DNA of 40,997 nt from Xenococcus sp. MO_188.B8 (GTDB lineage: Bacteria > Cyanobacteriota > Cyanobacteriia > Cyanobacteriales > Xenococcaceae), in NCBI GenBank assembly GCA_030065615.1, contig JASJDR010000054.1:1-40997 (forward strand), given 5' to 3'. Within the stretch, counting starts at the first letter, position 1. Every line of letters starts with the position of its first letter. Of the stretch, positions 16,090-23,790 are shown piece by piece. A program made the translations under genes and the position numbers. The notes beneath the pieces were generated by a model. The model did no database searches. It was not told the origin of the DNA and saw only the letters and a list, made by a program, of their open reading frames with translations.

Positions 16090-18401
16090 TTTATTCCCTC
16101 CTCAAGTATCGGAATTTGTGCGTCAATTACTTCTTTCAATTCAGTCACAAAGTCATCCAAAGAGGTTGGTATTTCTATAAGCTTAACATTGCGACTTTTC
16201 CAAATTTCCTTTTCTAAATAACCTGGCTGGGCTTGATGGAGCAAACATGACTTATTCCGCATATTATTCGGCGATGACCACAAACAATGCACGATGCGAT
16301 CTAAATCTGTGTCTCTGGGACTATAGCCCATGAATAAAATACTGTTCTGGTGAAGGATACTCATCAGACTAGTGGGAAGATTTCGAGCCAGATTATCGAG
16401 CATCAAAGTAAGTTGTTCATCAATGGCTACGAACTTGGTTTTTTGCTTTTTATCGCAAGTACCAAATAGTTTCAGAATGATTGGACGAGGTTGAACTGCA
16501 TCACCCCAAGGAGAACAGAGGGGTAGCTTATAGTCCAGCTTATCAATTGTCCGCACATCTCCTACATAAGGCTTATGTTTGAACTTCCCTCTGTCCTCTC
16601 CATCTGCCACATAAAATACTACATCAAATGGTTGTTGAACTTTTATGAATGCTTGCTCTAACATGTCGTCGTAATTGGTGGTTACGATTAGTTGGTAGGG
16701 CAAACCTGGACTACTTTTGGGTCTACCTTTGATAAGCATGAGATGGGGCAGAGTTGCCAGAAACTGATGCAAGGCTTGTGATTTCTTGCATTCAATCTTT
16801 GGCAGAATATCGTACAGTTTGCTGTACAGACTTGCTACACTATTTTTCCGAATGTGGTAACCAGAGAAAGATCGCAGATCAATCTTGGAGACTGCTAACT
16901 CTTGCTCAGTGCGAAGCGAACAGTATGCTGCTGTCTCAATATTTTCTCTTACTGGGCATTCTTCTGGGCGATCCATGAGCCAGTAGGGACATACTGAGCA
17001 AGGGATACCAATGATTTTCTTTATTAATTTCTGCCTCTTGAGGCTCTCAATAAATCCCTCCTGGTTATTCGTAGTATCTTTCTCAATCTCATTTGGTAAC
17101 TGATCATCAGGGAATAACTCTTGCTCAACAACTTTAGCAAACTGAGATGCCAGAGCTATATAAAAATCTGGATTGACACCTGAGCCTAAAAAGGGAACCA
17201 GGCTACCAGTTTTCAATGCATTAATAATTAACCTGTAACGGGTATCTGGGGGGTCTAGAGGAGGATCTGGTTCTGGAGGAGGATATAGTACATCCTTTGC
17301 CCTCAGTGCTGCAAGTACATGAGGCTTAGTCAACACATGTTTGGCTAATGAAACTGCTGCATAGGCAGCAAATGGCTGGGCGCGATCATTTTTATGCCCA
17401 TCTGCCCAGTCACAAATTCCTTTGATGAGAATTACTTCAACATGCTCCCTTTCTGCTGCTTCATAAGCACCAGCACCTTCCATCTCTCCACCTAGTGGTT
17501 CCCTATTTTGAAATTTTTTAGTTAGCTGATCACGAAACTTTTGATTGGCTATAAGCTTAGGTCCTGATAGTAGAAGTCCTTGATGTACTTTTACGATTCT
17601 TCTGTTGCAGTGTAATTTCCAATCATAGCGCCGAGACCTGAAACGTTCTGAAAGGATTAAACCACATTTTGTTTCCTCACCTCTGAAAATTAACTGTGGT
17701 TCTCCTACTCTTTGCAGTGCATAGTTAAAGACTGATTCTGCAATGATTACATCGCCTAAGTGTTGCTTTTGCTTTCTTCGATTAAGCCCAAAAGCAATAC
17801 CAATTAGAAGGATGGCTTTGGGCTTAAGTTCAGTAATTGCATCTTGAAGAGTTGCTCTTGCACCAGCCCGTCCGTCACTACCCATTGTCGATTCAACTTG
17901 AGCAGCCCGATATCTTCCAAATTGACCAAATCGATAAGTATTGCGGCTGATAGAACCTATAAGAATTGCTTCCTGACCAGGCCAGGGATTCATCTCAGAC
18001 AAAACTGCCTTTCGCTCTATATCCGTTACGGTCATAAGTAGAAGATCGACATATGGTGCTTTTGCTTTTAACTCATCAGCTCCCACATCTCTAAAAAGTG
18101 TTTTTTGAGATAAGTCAACATCTGGCATAGCCTCATATAGACATTCTTGATCTTCCATGATCTTGATTAGTTTGGAGCCTCCATGTGAAGTAATTTCTCG
18201 ATCAAGTAGACTCTTTTCCACATGTTCTAAAACAAGCTTACGATCTGCTCCAGTCCAAGTGAACGTCCATCTACCTCTAGATACTATCGGCTCTGAAATT
18301 TCACCTCTAAAAGTAGTTTTCCAGGAATTTCGCAAATTATCCCAGTCAAAATTCTTGTTTTTGCTACTAACTTTGATTACAACGCTCAATTCACTCGCCA
18401 T
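16086..18401 (-). CDS. PNP-SIR2 fusion protein, predicted conflict-system effector
   Basis: A 771-residue protein in three parts. Residues 1-110 are an unassigned alpha/beta region. Residues 117-360 are a nucleoside phosphorylase or MTA/SAH nucleosidase fold: LLIGIAFG, the nucleoside-binding GGEMEGAGAYEAA (304-316) and GICDWAD with catalytic-type Asp331. Residues 388-760 are SIR2-like: LVPFLGSGVN (401-410), TTNYDD (574-579), MGYSPRDTDLD (691-701). The HG motif expected near 645 reads KLFGTCD, so the catalytic His seems to be Phe646. Cys468, 471, 482 and 494 form a possible metal site between the first two SIR2 motifs. AAGGAG lies eight bases before the ATG. It is translationally coupled to the STAND gene. 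SIR2 effectors usually destroy NAD+; here the PNP part may be the active one. Confidence 0.85.
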   Translation of the reverse strand: MASELSVVIKVSSKNKNFDWDNLRNSWKTTFRGEISEPIVSRGRWTFTWTGADRKLVLEHVEKSLLDREITSHGGSKLIKIMEDQECLYEAMPDVDLSQKTLFRDVGADELKAKAPYVDLLLMTVTDIERKAVLSEMNPWPGQEAILIGSISRNTYRFGQFGRYRAAQVESTMGSDGRAGARATLQDAITELKPKAILLIGIAFGLNRRKQKQHLGDVIIAESVFNYALQRVGEPQLIFRGEETKCGLILSERFRSRRYDWKLHCNRRIVKVHQGLLLSGPKLIANQKFRDQLTKKFQNREPLGGEMEGAGAYEAAEREHVEVILIKGICDWADGHKNDRAQPFAAYAAVSLAKHVLTKPHVLAALRAKDVLYPPPEPDPPLDPPDTRYRLIINALKTGSLVPFLGSGVNPDFYIALASQFAKVVEQELFPDDQLPNEIEKDTTNNQEGFIESLKRQKLIKKIIGIPCSVCPYWLMDRPEECPVRENIETAAYCSLRTEQELAVSKIDLRSFSGYHIRKNSVASLYSKLYDILPKIECKKSQALHQFLATLPHLMLIKGRPKSSPGLPYQLIVTTNYDDMLEQAFIKVQQPFDVVFYVADGEDRGKFKHKPYVGDVRTIDKLDYKLPLCSPWGDAVQPRPIILKLFGTCDKKQKTKFVAIDEQLTLMLDNLARNLPTSLMSILHQNSILFMGYSPRDTDLDRIVHCLWSSPNNMRNKSCLLHQAQPGYLEKEIWKSRNVKLIEIPTSLDDFVTELKEVIDAQIPILEEGIK

Positions 18402-18518
18402 TTTATTTTCTCCTTGACAGAAATATCCCGTAGTTTGATTTCAACATTATGAAAACCTTATCTAGATGTAGCGTCTGAATTATCTTTCAAATCATTAGTC
18501 CGAAAATCCAACAGCTAC

Positions 18519-19085
18519 CTATCGCACCTTTGCTAGATCAGCGTAAATAAAGATCTCCACTCCCAAAATTATCAAGAGCACAAGCTCTATCCAGCCCAGA
18601 ATTTGAGCCGGCCAATGTATCTGCGACTCCAGATTCCAAAAGGCTACCAAAGCCACAATCCCCGACACCACAAATGCAATCTCGTCAACAATCAATTGCT
18701 CGATCTTGCGCCGTCTGCGATGTTTATCAATCCTGTGAGCTATTTCCCAACCAAAAATCGATTCAACTTCAACACCTTCATCTGCTTTACCCCTTAGATC
18801 ACTGACTTTTTCAACCAACGTGTAGCGAATGTATCGACCAATCGCCGAAATCTTCTGGTCATTCACCACATAAGTCCAACCCAGCACTAGACTCACCCAG
18901 GGAAGAACTAGGAGAGCATAGGGATTTGCCTTTTCGCCCAAGGCAAAAGATAAAATAGTTCCGAATAAAGCCAGTGTCACATATAGCAAATTGTCACGAA
19001 AACCAATCCGCCGTGCCTGCTCATCCTTGAGCTTGGTGTACTCCTGAAGATAAAGCCCGAACATTTTTTGTTGTTCATCACTCAT
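18519..19085 (-). CDS. Four-helix membrane protein of the STAND operon
   Basis: A 188-residue protein with four membrane helices in two pairs: NLLYVTLALFGTILSFALG and YALLVLPWVSLVLGWTYVV, then IAFVVSGIVALVAFW and ILGWIELVLLIILGVEIFIYA. Between the pairs is a basic cytoplasmic stretch (EIAHRIDKHRRRRKIEQ). The architecture recalls small membrane proteins of bacterial conflict systems, such as SLATT-type pore candidates, but I cannot assign a family. ATG 19085 is chosen over an in-frame TTG at 19112 because GAGGAA lies seven bases before it. It is the first gene of the operon, 117 bases before the PNP-SIR2 gene. Confidence 0.75.
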   Translation of the reverse strand: MSDEQQKMFGLYLQEYTKLKDEQARRIGFRDNLLYVTLALFGTILSFALGEKANPYALLVLPWVSLVLGWTYVVNDQKISAIGRYIRYTLVEKVSDLRGKADEGVEVESIFGWEIAHRIDKHRRRRKIEQLIVDEIAFVVSGIVALVAFWNLESQIHWPAQILGWIELVLLIILGVEIFIYADLAKVR

Positions 19086-19378
19086 GACGATTTCCTCAAG
19101 AAATGACGCCAAGATGAAATATATTAAGTCACATTTATTTATAGAAAATACAGACTTAAAATACTCTCTACCTAAATAATAGATAATTTTGTTTCAGGAT
19201 AATTATTATGAGTGTAATTAGTAACAATAGTTAACCATTACTTAACTATTACTTAACTCTCGTTAGCTTGAGAAATTCTTCTTGAATACATATGATTTAT
19301 ATTTGAAATAATTATGTATAGATTTTAGCGATCACATTCTCAAAAATTTCAAAGTCCTAAGAATCTTATTTTTCTTAA
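19086..19378. other. Upstream region of the STAND operon
   Basis: About 290 bases of AT-rich DNA that should hold the operon promoter. It has a repeated TTAACTATTACTTAACT-like stretch near 19233-19258 but no operator I can name and no open frame. Confidence 0.35.
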
Positions 19379-19380
19379 TA

Positions 19381-19526
19381 ATTTTCCATAGAATTAAGAA
19401 ATTTGACTCTTAGAAATACCATTAACTAAACGACACTAATTAATATTTATTGAAGTTTATTTTCTATTGTCGCTCTATTATACTTATTATCTACAAAGTT
19501 GTTTTTCAGTTTCTTCGAGAAGTGCG
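19381..19526 (-). pseudogene. Decayed copy of a UPF0175 antitoxin gene and its upstream region
   Basis: Two parts match the intact antitoxin locus at 21404-21741 in the same order and orientation. 19381-19422 (AGAATTAAGAAATTTGACTC ...) matches the coding strand around 21474-21500, and 19452-19526 matches the upstream segment 21668-21741 base for base with few differences. The coding part between is mostly lost. This is the remnant of a second toxin-antitoxin unit. Confidence 0.6.
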
Positions 19527-19645
19527 ATCGCACTTTCTCTCATCTCAACACGCGATCGTACTTCGTCTAATTCCAAAAAGGTGATCATATTCAGACTAGA
19601 TCGAGGAAAATAGACTTATCAGACGTTTACTCAAATCATATTATT

Positions 19646-19957
19646 ATGGAAGTCACTCTGAATCAGCATATTGAAATTACGCCGGGAGTCAGAGGTGGAA
19701 AACCTCGAATTGCTGGCACTCGAATGACGGTTGCTGATATTGCCATCTTATATTTACAGATGGGACAATCTCTGGATCTGATTGCCGGGAAATATCATCT
19801 TCCTTTAGCCTCAGTCTATGCAGCGATGGCATACTACTACGATCATCGTAATGAAATAGAGCAGAGTATTCAAGCAGATGAAGCGTTTGCTGACTCGTTA
19901 CAGAGCCATTATCCCTCCCGATTGCAGGCAAAGCTAAAGGAGTTACGCGGTGAGTGA
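19646..19957 (+). CDS. DUF433 family antitoxin
   Basis: A 103-residue protein with the DUF433 helix-turn-helix (HIEITPGVRGGKPRIAGTRMTVADI, then LDLIAGKYHLPLASVYAAMAYYYDH). DUF433 proteins are the DNA-binding antitoxin partners of DUF5615 PIN-like toxins. The gene overlaps the following toxin by 8 bases, the standard arrangement for translational coupling. It appears intact although its toxin is broken. No strong ribosome binding site; the ATG is the first in frame. Confidence 0.88.
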   Translation: MEVTLNQHIEITPGVRGGKPRIAGTRMTVADIAILYLQMGQSLDLIAGKYHLPLASVYAAMAYYYDHRNEIEQSIQADEAFADSLQSHYPSRLQAKLKELRGE

Positions 19958-20386
19958 GCGTATTCGCTTTCATTTGGATGAAAATGTTGACCCAGATGTG
20001 GCGTTGGCTTTGCGCCGTCAGGAGATTGATGTAACGACAACTCGCGAAATGGGGCTACTTGGGCAACCAGATGAGATTCAGTTAGCGTTTGCCTGTGAGC
20101 ATGGACGAGTGATTGTCACCCATGACACAGATTTTTTGAGGCTGGCGAGTCAAGCCACCTACCCCTATCCCTTTCCTACAGGAAGGGGAACGATATAGTC
20201 TCTCCTTTCAGGAGAGATTTAGAGAGGTTCGGCGCGGGGTCGCTCGTCAAACTTCCGACCATTGGGGAGTTGCTTTTTGTAAGAAAAATGCCCGATCTCT
20301 CGGCGAAATCATTCGCAGTTTGGTGTTAATTTATCAAGTAAGTGTTTACACCAGACGAAATGCAAGGCTGGATTGAGTATTTGTAG
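19950..20386 (+). pseudogene. DUF5615 PIN-like toxin, broken by a repeat insertion and a 4-bp duplication
   Basis: Starts with GTG inside the DUF433 gene: IRFHLDENVDPDVALALRRQ, with acidic residues in FHLDENVD and VTHDTDFL typical of the PIN-like fold. The frame is lost after RLASQ. Removing a 92-bp element plus a 5-bp duplicate (GTCAA) gives ASQTSDHWGVAFC and continues KKNARSLGEIIRSLVLIYQV. There a tandem AAGTAAGT shifts the frame again; removing one AAGT yields QVFTPDEMQGWIEYL and a stop at 20386. The repaired protein has 111 residues, normal for the family. A toxin that kills cells is free to be lost once inactive. Confidence 0.85.
20154..20245 (+). mobile_element. 92-bp composite repeat insertion with 5-bp target duplication
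   Basis: Flanked by GTCAA at 20149-20153 and 20246-20250. It contains hairpins CCCTTTCCTAC-AGGAAGGGG and CTCTCCTTTCAGGAGAG and ends GGCGCGGGGTCGCTC, the reverse of the GAGCGACCCCG end of the element at 6960. The related end suggests a common mobilising system. Confidence 0.75.
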
Positions 20387-20448
20387 AATTGAGATCGCAT
20401 TTCCTCTAGTCCAAAAAAGCGATCATCTTCTTTTGGTAACTTTATCTG

Positions 20449-20751
20449 TTAAGTTGGCGTAAATATTTTCACTTCTCTGGCAATTTTTTCTACAAGTTCA
20501 TCCTCAGCAAGATCTAAGTCATAATCCATCTGTAGTCAGAGCCAGAATTGTGGCGACATATTAAAATATCGTGCCAATCTCAAGGCTGTATCCACTGTAA
20601 TGCGGCGCTTACCGAGAACAATTTCATTAATGCGCCTTGCTGGTACGCAAATATCGAGCGCTAGTCTATTCTGACTTAGTCCCATTGGCTTGAGGAATTC
20701 TTCTAGCAGTACTTCCCCAGGATGAATTGGTGCAAGTTTATCCTTTACCAT
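20449..20751 (-). pseudogene. higA: HigA-type antitoxin with an in-frame stop
   Basis: XRE-type HTH antitoxin: PIHPGEVLLEEFLKPMGLSQ, RLALDICVPARRINEIVLGK, ITVDTALRLARYFNMSPQFWL are the family pattern. At 20536-20538 the codon after FWL is TGA, yet the same frame goes on LQMDYDLDLAEDELVEKIAR to a stop at 20449, giving the normal length of 100 codons. The HTH is complete before the stop, so the 71-residue product may still bind DNA. Its toxin partner upstream is also broken. Confidence 0.85.
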
Positions 20752-20763
20752 GTTTTCCTATTC

Positions 20764-20924
20764 TCAGTGATAATCAACAATTTCAACATTGTAGGCATCG
20801 CTATTTTGCCAAATAAAGCAGATTCGCCACTGTTTGTTAATACGGATACTATATTGATCTTGGCGATCGCCTATTCATTTGGTATATTTTCTAAAAAGCG
20901 ATCAGTTTCCTTGTCATGATACTT
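20764..20924 (-). pseudogene. higB: HigB/RelE-type toxin remnant with internal deletion
   Basis: The C-terminal part is clear: DRQDQYSIRINKQWRICFIW then DAYNVEIVDYH and a stop, 12 bases before higA, the normal higB-higA order. An N-terminal piece KYHDKETDRFLENIPNE occurs in another frame at 20871-20924. About 30-35 middle residues are missing, and the join is the HIP1-like palindrome GGCGATCGCC (20862-20871). The start codon is also absent, the region having run up against the DUF3368 gene. Confidence 0.75.
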
Positions 20925-21420
20925 ACTCTCCTGCCAATTTAATAACCTTATTGACAATTTGATCGGTGAGCCACATGCCTTGATTCCTAAGTTCTCTAAT
21001 TACAGTTGCTATTGATTTCAAATATCCTGCTTGTTTAGCTTTGATTAAAACCCCTAGCGTTCCTGTATATTTTAAGTTGTAAAGATCTGCAATACGTCTT
21101 GCCAGTTGATCATCAATAACCAAAAGACTGTTGTTATTTTCTATACCTAAAGCAATAACTTCGGCTTCACCTTTTCCTAAATCGATAACTGTAGGCAAAA
21201 CTGCAACCGAGGAAACCGAGCAAATTTTAATCCAGGCGATTTCATCAATTTTCGGGATATCAATACCCTGGTTTTTTCCGACGTTTAACTCTTCCTGTAC
21301 TGCATTAGGTACATAAATATTCTGATAAAGTTTTTGCAATAGTTCTAAACAACCAACTTGATGCAGATAGAGCAAAGGTGATGTATTAACAATAATTAAT
21401 TGCTTAGGCATTTTGGACAT
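20923..21420 (-). CDS. DUF3368 PIN-like toxin
   Basis: A 165-residue protein of the DUF3368 branch of PIN-domain nucleases: IIVNTSPLLYLHQVG with the first acidic/Asn position, VPNAVQEEL, LGKGEAEVIALG, and LVIDDQLARRIA with the C-terminal acidic pair. PIN toxins cleave RNA with a metal held by three or four acidic residues; the first position here is NTSP, usual for DUF3368. It overlaps the upstream antitoxin gene by 17 bases. ATG 21420 is used; ATG 21411 is an alternative. It appears intact. Confidence 0.85.
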   Translation of the reverse strand: MSKMPKQLIIVNTSPLLYLHQVGCLELLQKLYQNIYVPNAVQEELNVGKNQGIDIPKIDEIAWIKICSVSSVAVLPTVIDLGKGEAEVIALGIENNNSLLVIDDQLARRIADLYNLKYTGTLGVLIKAKQAGYLKSIATVIRELRNQGMWLTDQIVNKVIKLAGE

Positions 21421-21655
21421 CTTGCTCTAATTCTTGCTCGGATAGTGAAAAAGGAGAAACTTGATAATTTCCTAAAGAATTAAGAAATTGAACCCTTGAC
21501 ATACCTGCAAGTTGAGCTGCACGTCCCGATGAAAGTTTCCCCAATTCAAAAAGTTTAACCGCAGCAACTATTTGGATTTGTTGAGAAATAGTTTCAGGTG
21601 TTTCTTTGAGGCTGATTAATACTTCTTCAGGAACTTCTAGTTGAATGGTGCTCAT
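21404..21655 (-). CDS. UPF0175 family antitoxin
   Basis: An 83-residue protein: IQLEVPEEVLISLKETPET, then IVAAVKLFELGKLSSGRAAQLAGMSRVQFLNSLG, the UPF0175 pattern with a small helix-turn-helix that binds its own promoter. It is the antitoxin partner of DUF3368 proteins, and the two genes overlap. Its upstream DNA (21668-21741) is duplicated at 19452-19526. Confidence 0.87.
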   Translation of the reverse strand: MSTIQLEVPEEVLISLKETPETISQQIQIVAAVKLFELGKLSSGRAAQLAGMSRVQFLNSLGNYQVSPFSLSEQELEQDVQNA

Positions 21656-21667
21656 TGGTACTGATGA

Positions 21668-21741
21668 GAATTTATTTTCTATTATCGCTCTATTTTGCTC
21701 ATTATCTACAAAGTCGTTTTTCCGCTTCTTCGAGAAATGCG
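21668..21741 (+). repeat. 74-bp direct repeat, promoter-side copy
   Basis: Matches 19452-19526 (TTTATTTTCTATT.TCGCTC, ATTATCTACAAAGT.GTTTTT, CTTCTTCGAGAA.TGCG). It lies upstream of the UPF0175 antitoxin and probably holds its promoter. Confidence 0.8.
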
Positions 21742-22216
21742 CCCCGCTTGCGGATCTCGAAGAGATCGCTTGTAACCTAGTTATAGTAGAAAAATATCTA
21801 TTAAATAAAATAGCCCTAATTAATATTAAAACCAGGCATGACGCGATCGCGTAAAATTTATCTTTTTACTAACATTTAAGCGATCAATCACAAGAAACTC
21901 ACATTCTTGTTATCTAATATATGTAGTAATGTTGCTTGAATAGAGAATACTGACAAAAAAACTGGATTAAAAAATTTATTCTCTTGTGTGTGCTGACAGA
22001 AAAAACATAACCCACTAGTCAACACTAATAGATCTCTTAGATAAGTATTATCAACTTTGGTGAGGAGTGAAATGAAGTTGAGAGAGTAGAGAGATGGGGA
22101 AAATAGAGAAAGTGTGAGAAGTAAAAACAGTATCCCCCCTCTACTCTAGCTCCTAAACTATTAAGTTATTTTCTTAAAAAGTCTACTCTATACGTAAATT
22201 TGGAGGATGAAAAATA
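21742..22216. other. Intergenic region before the DUF2808 gene
   Basis: Starts with a short GC-rich repeat (CCCCGCTTGCGGATCTCGAAGAGATCGC) like that at 4218. The rest is AT-rich, with a purine-only-like run (GAGAGAGTAGAGAGATGGGG) near 22079. A GGAGG at 22202-22206 is the ribosome binding site of the next gene. The plus-strand frame across 21645-21854 shows no protein-like pattern. Confidence 0.4.
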
Positions 22217-22798
22217 ATGTCTCACCCGATCGCTAAAATTCCTTGGATTACAGACAAAAAAAACTGGCTAATCGCTAGTACTCTAACTTTGAGTTTCTTA
22301 ATTCCCAGCACCTTTGCTGCCGTCAATGCCTTTGAAGTTGGTGAAAACAAGACTGTCTTTTTAGCTGCTCCTCGATTAATCCGCACTGCGGCAACTAGCT
22401 TATCTCCCAATGGCCCTTCGACCTACCACTTTACAATTGAAGTCCCAGAAAATGCAGACGAAGCTCTTGAAGCCGTAACCATTTCCCAAAAAGATAATCC
22501 AGTTCATATAAATTTCGCTCTCGACAAGAGCAGTGCTTTTATCGGTGATAGTTTTGCCGGAGGTACCGATTTAGAACTAGCCGATATTGGTGGCGATCTC
22601 TCTGTTAATCCCAATGATGTTACTTTTGTCTTTGATGAACCTGTACAACCAGGAGAAACAGTAACAATAAGACTTAAAGCCAAAAAAAATCCCTCTAGAG
22701 GTAGCATTTTCCTCTTTGGTGTAACTGCCTTTCCAGAAGGAGAAAATAGTGATGGATTGTATATAGGCTCTGGACGTTTACATTTTTATAGCTACTAA
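22217..22798 (+). CDS. DUF2808 domain-containing secreted protein
   Basis: A 193-residue protein with an N-terminal signal peptide or anchor (WLIASTLTLSFLIPSTFAAVNA) and a DUF2808 domain: RLIRTAATSLSPNGPSTYHFTIEVPENADEALEAV, TISQKDNPVHINF, FVFDEPVQPGETVTIRLKAKKNP and LFGVTAFPEG. The family is nearly confined to cyanobacteria and is extracytoplasmic; its role is not known. The GGAGG ribosome binding site fits the ATG. It stands alone. Confidence 0.87.
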   Translation: MSHPIAKIPWITDKKNWLIASTLTLSFLIPSTFAAVNAFEVGENKTVFLAAPRLIRTAATSLSPNGPSTYHFTIEVPENADEALEAVTISQKDNPVHINFALDKSSAFIGDSFAGGTDLELADIGGDLSVNPNDVTFVFDEPVQPGETVTIRLKAKKNPSRGSIFLFGVTAFPEGENSDGLYIGSGRLHFYSY

Positions 22799-23004
22799 GC
22801 TTCCGTTACCTCAATAGTATTGTCAAAAACTTTTCAGGGATTCCATTGGTTTTTAGACATAAAATAACATTACGCGATCGCCAATTTAAAACAGCGATCG
22901 CGCTAATTGATTTAAGAGCAGATTCCCACAAAGAAATAAAATAACCAAGGTCAAGAAGTTGTATCCTGAGATCGTACTCATATTCGCTTTAAGAGTAGTA
23001 CGCC

Positions 23005-23529
23005 ATGACAGAAAACAAGGCAAAGACCAACAAACAATCTAAAACAAAAGAGAAGATGCTATTTGTTTTAGAGGTCTTTATTATTGATGGCCCTATGACA
23101 GAGAAGTTTATTGAACAGAATCCAGTTGTTTCTCGAACAATAGAAATTCGCTCCGATCAAACATTAGCCAATCTTCATGCTGCTATTTTTAAAGCCTTTG
23201 AGCGCGAAGAAGAACATATGTATGAGTTTCAGATTGGAGGCAAAGGCCCCCACGATCCGCAAGCTAAACGTTATGGATTATCTACACCATTACAAGATCA
23301 ACTTGAAGAGGATCAATATACCGGCAATGTGGCGCAGACCAAAATTGGTTCGTTGAATTTGAAAATAGATCAGAATTTTGGTTACTGGTTTGATTTTGGT
23401 GATGATTGGTGGCATCAAATCGATGTGATGGATATCAAGAAGGCAACCCCCAGAAAGCGTTATCCCAAAGTGACAGACAAGATGGGCGTCAGTCCCCCTC
23501 AATATATTGATTGGGATGAAGAGGAATAA
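23005..23529 (+). CDS. Plasmid pRiA4b ORF-3-like protein
   Basis: A 174-residue protein with the pRiA4b ORF-3 pattern: VVSRTIEIRSDQTLANLHAAIFKAF, HMYEFQIGG and FGYWFDFGDDWWHQIDV. Proteins of this family occur on plasmids and as passengers of transposons, and also as solo chromosomal genes; their biochemical role is not established. The first 20 residues are Lys-rich. An inverted repeat follows the stop codon. Confidence 0.85.
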   Translation: MTENKAKTNKQSKTKEKMLFVLEVFIIDGPMTEKFIEQNPVVSRTIEIRSDQTLANLHAAIFKAFEREEEHMYEFQIGGKGPHDPQAKRYGLSTPLQDQLEEDQYTGNVAQTKIGSLNLKIDQNFGYWFDFGDDWWHQIDVMDIKKATPRKRYPKVTDKMGVSPPQYIDWDEEE

Positions 23530-23531
23530 GC

Positions 23532-23556
23532 TAGGAAAATTACTAAAATTTTCCTA
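23532..23556 (+). terminator. Hairpin after the pRiA4b-like gene
   Basis: Nine-base arms TAGGAAAAT and ATTTTCCTA with a 7-base loop, beginning two bases after the stop codon. No T-run follows, so intrinsic termination is doubtful. Confidence 0.35.
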
Positions 23557-23790
23557 AGCGATGACAAAGTTACAAAATGTTGCCTAATTTTGCAAAAATA
23601 CTGATCTAGTTAATTTAATGATATTAAGCGAGTAAGTATCTTAGAGCTGATTCGTAAAGTAAATCTTAAGAAGCCTGAAAGCCTTACTATGATTATTTTC
23701 CAGACATCGAATAGACAAAAATAATTCATTTTGCCTAAGCCTTATTTTATTCTGTCTGTAGAACCATTTACTGACACTATTCTATAAAAC

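Noticed and set aside
21645..21854. Open frame of 69 codons on the plus strand
   Set aside because: It overlaps the antitoxin start, the duplicated upstream repeat and a REP-like unit; no domain pattern is seen.
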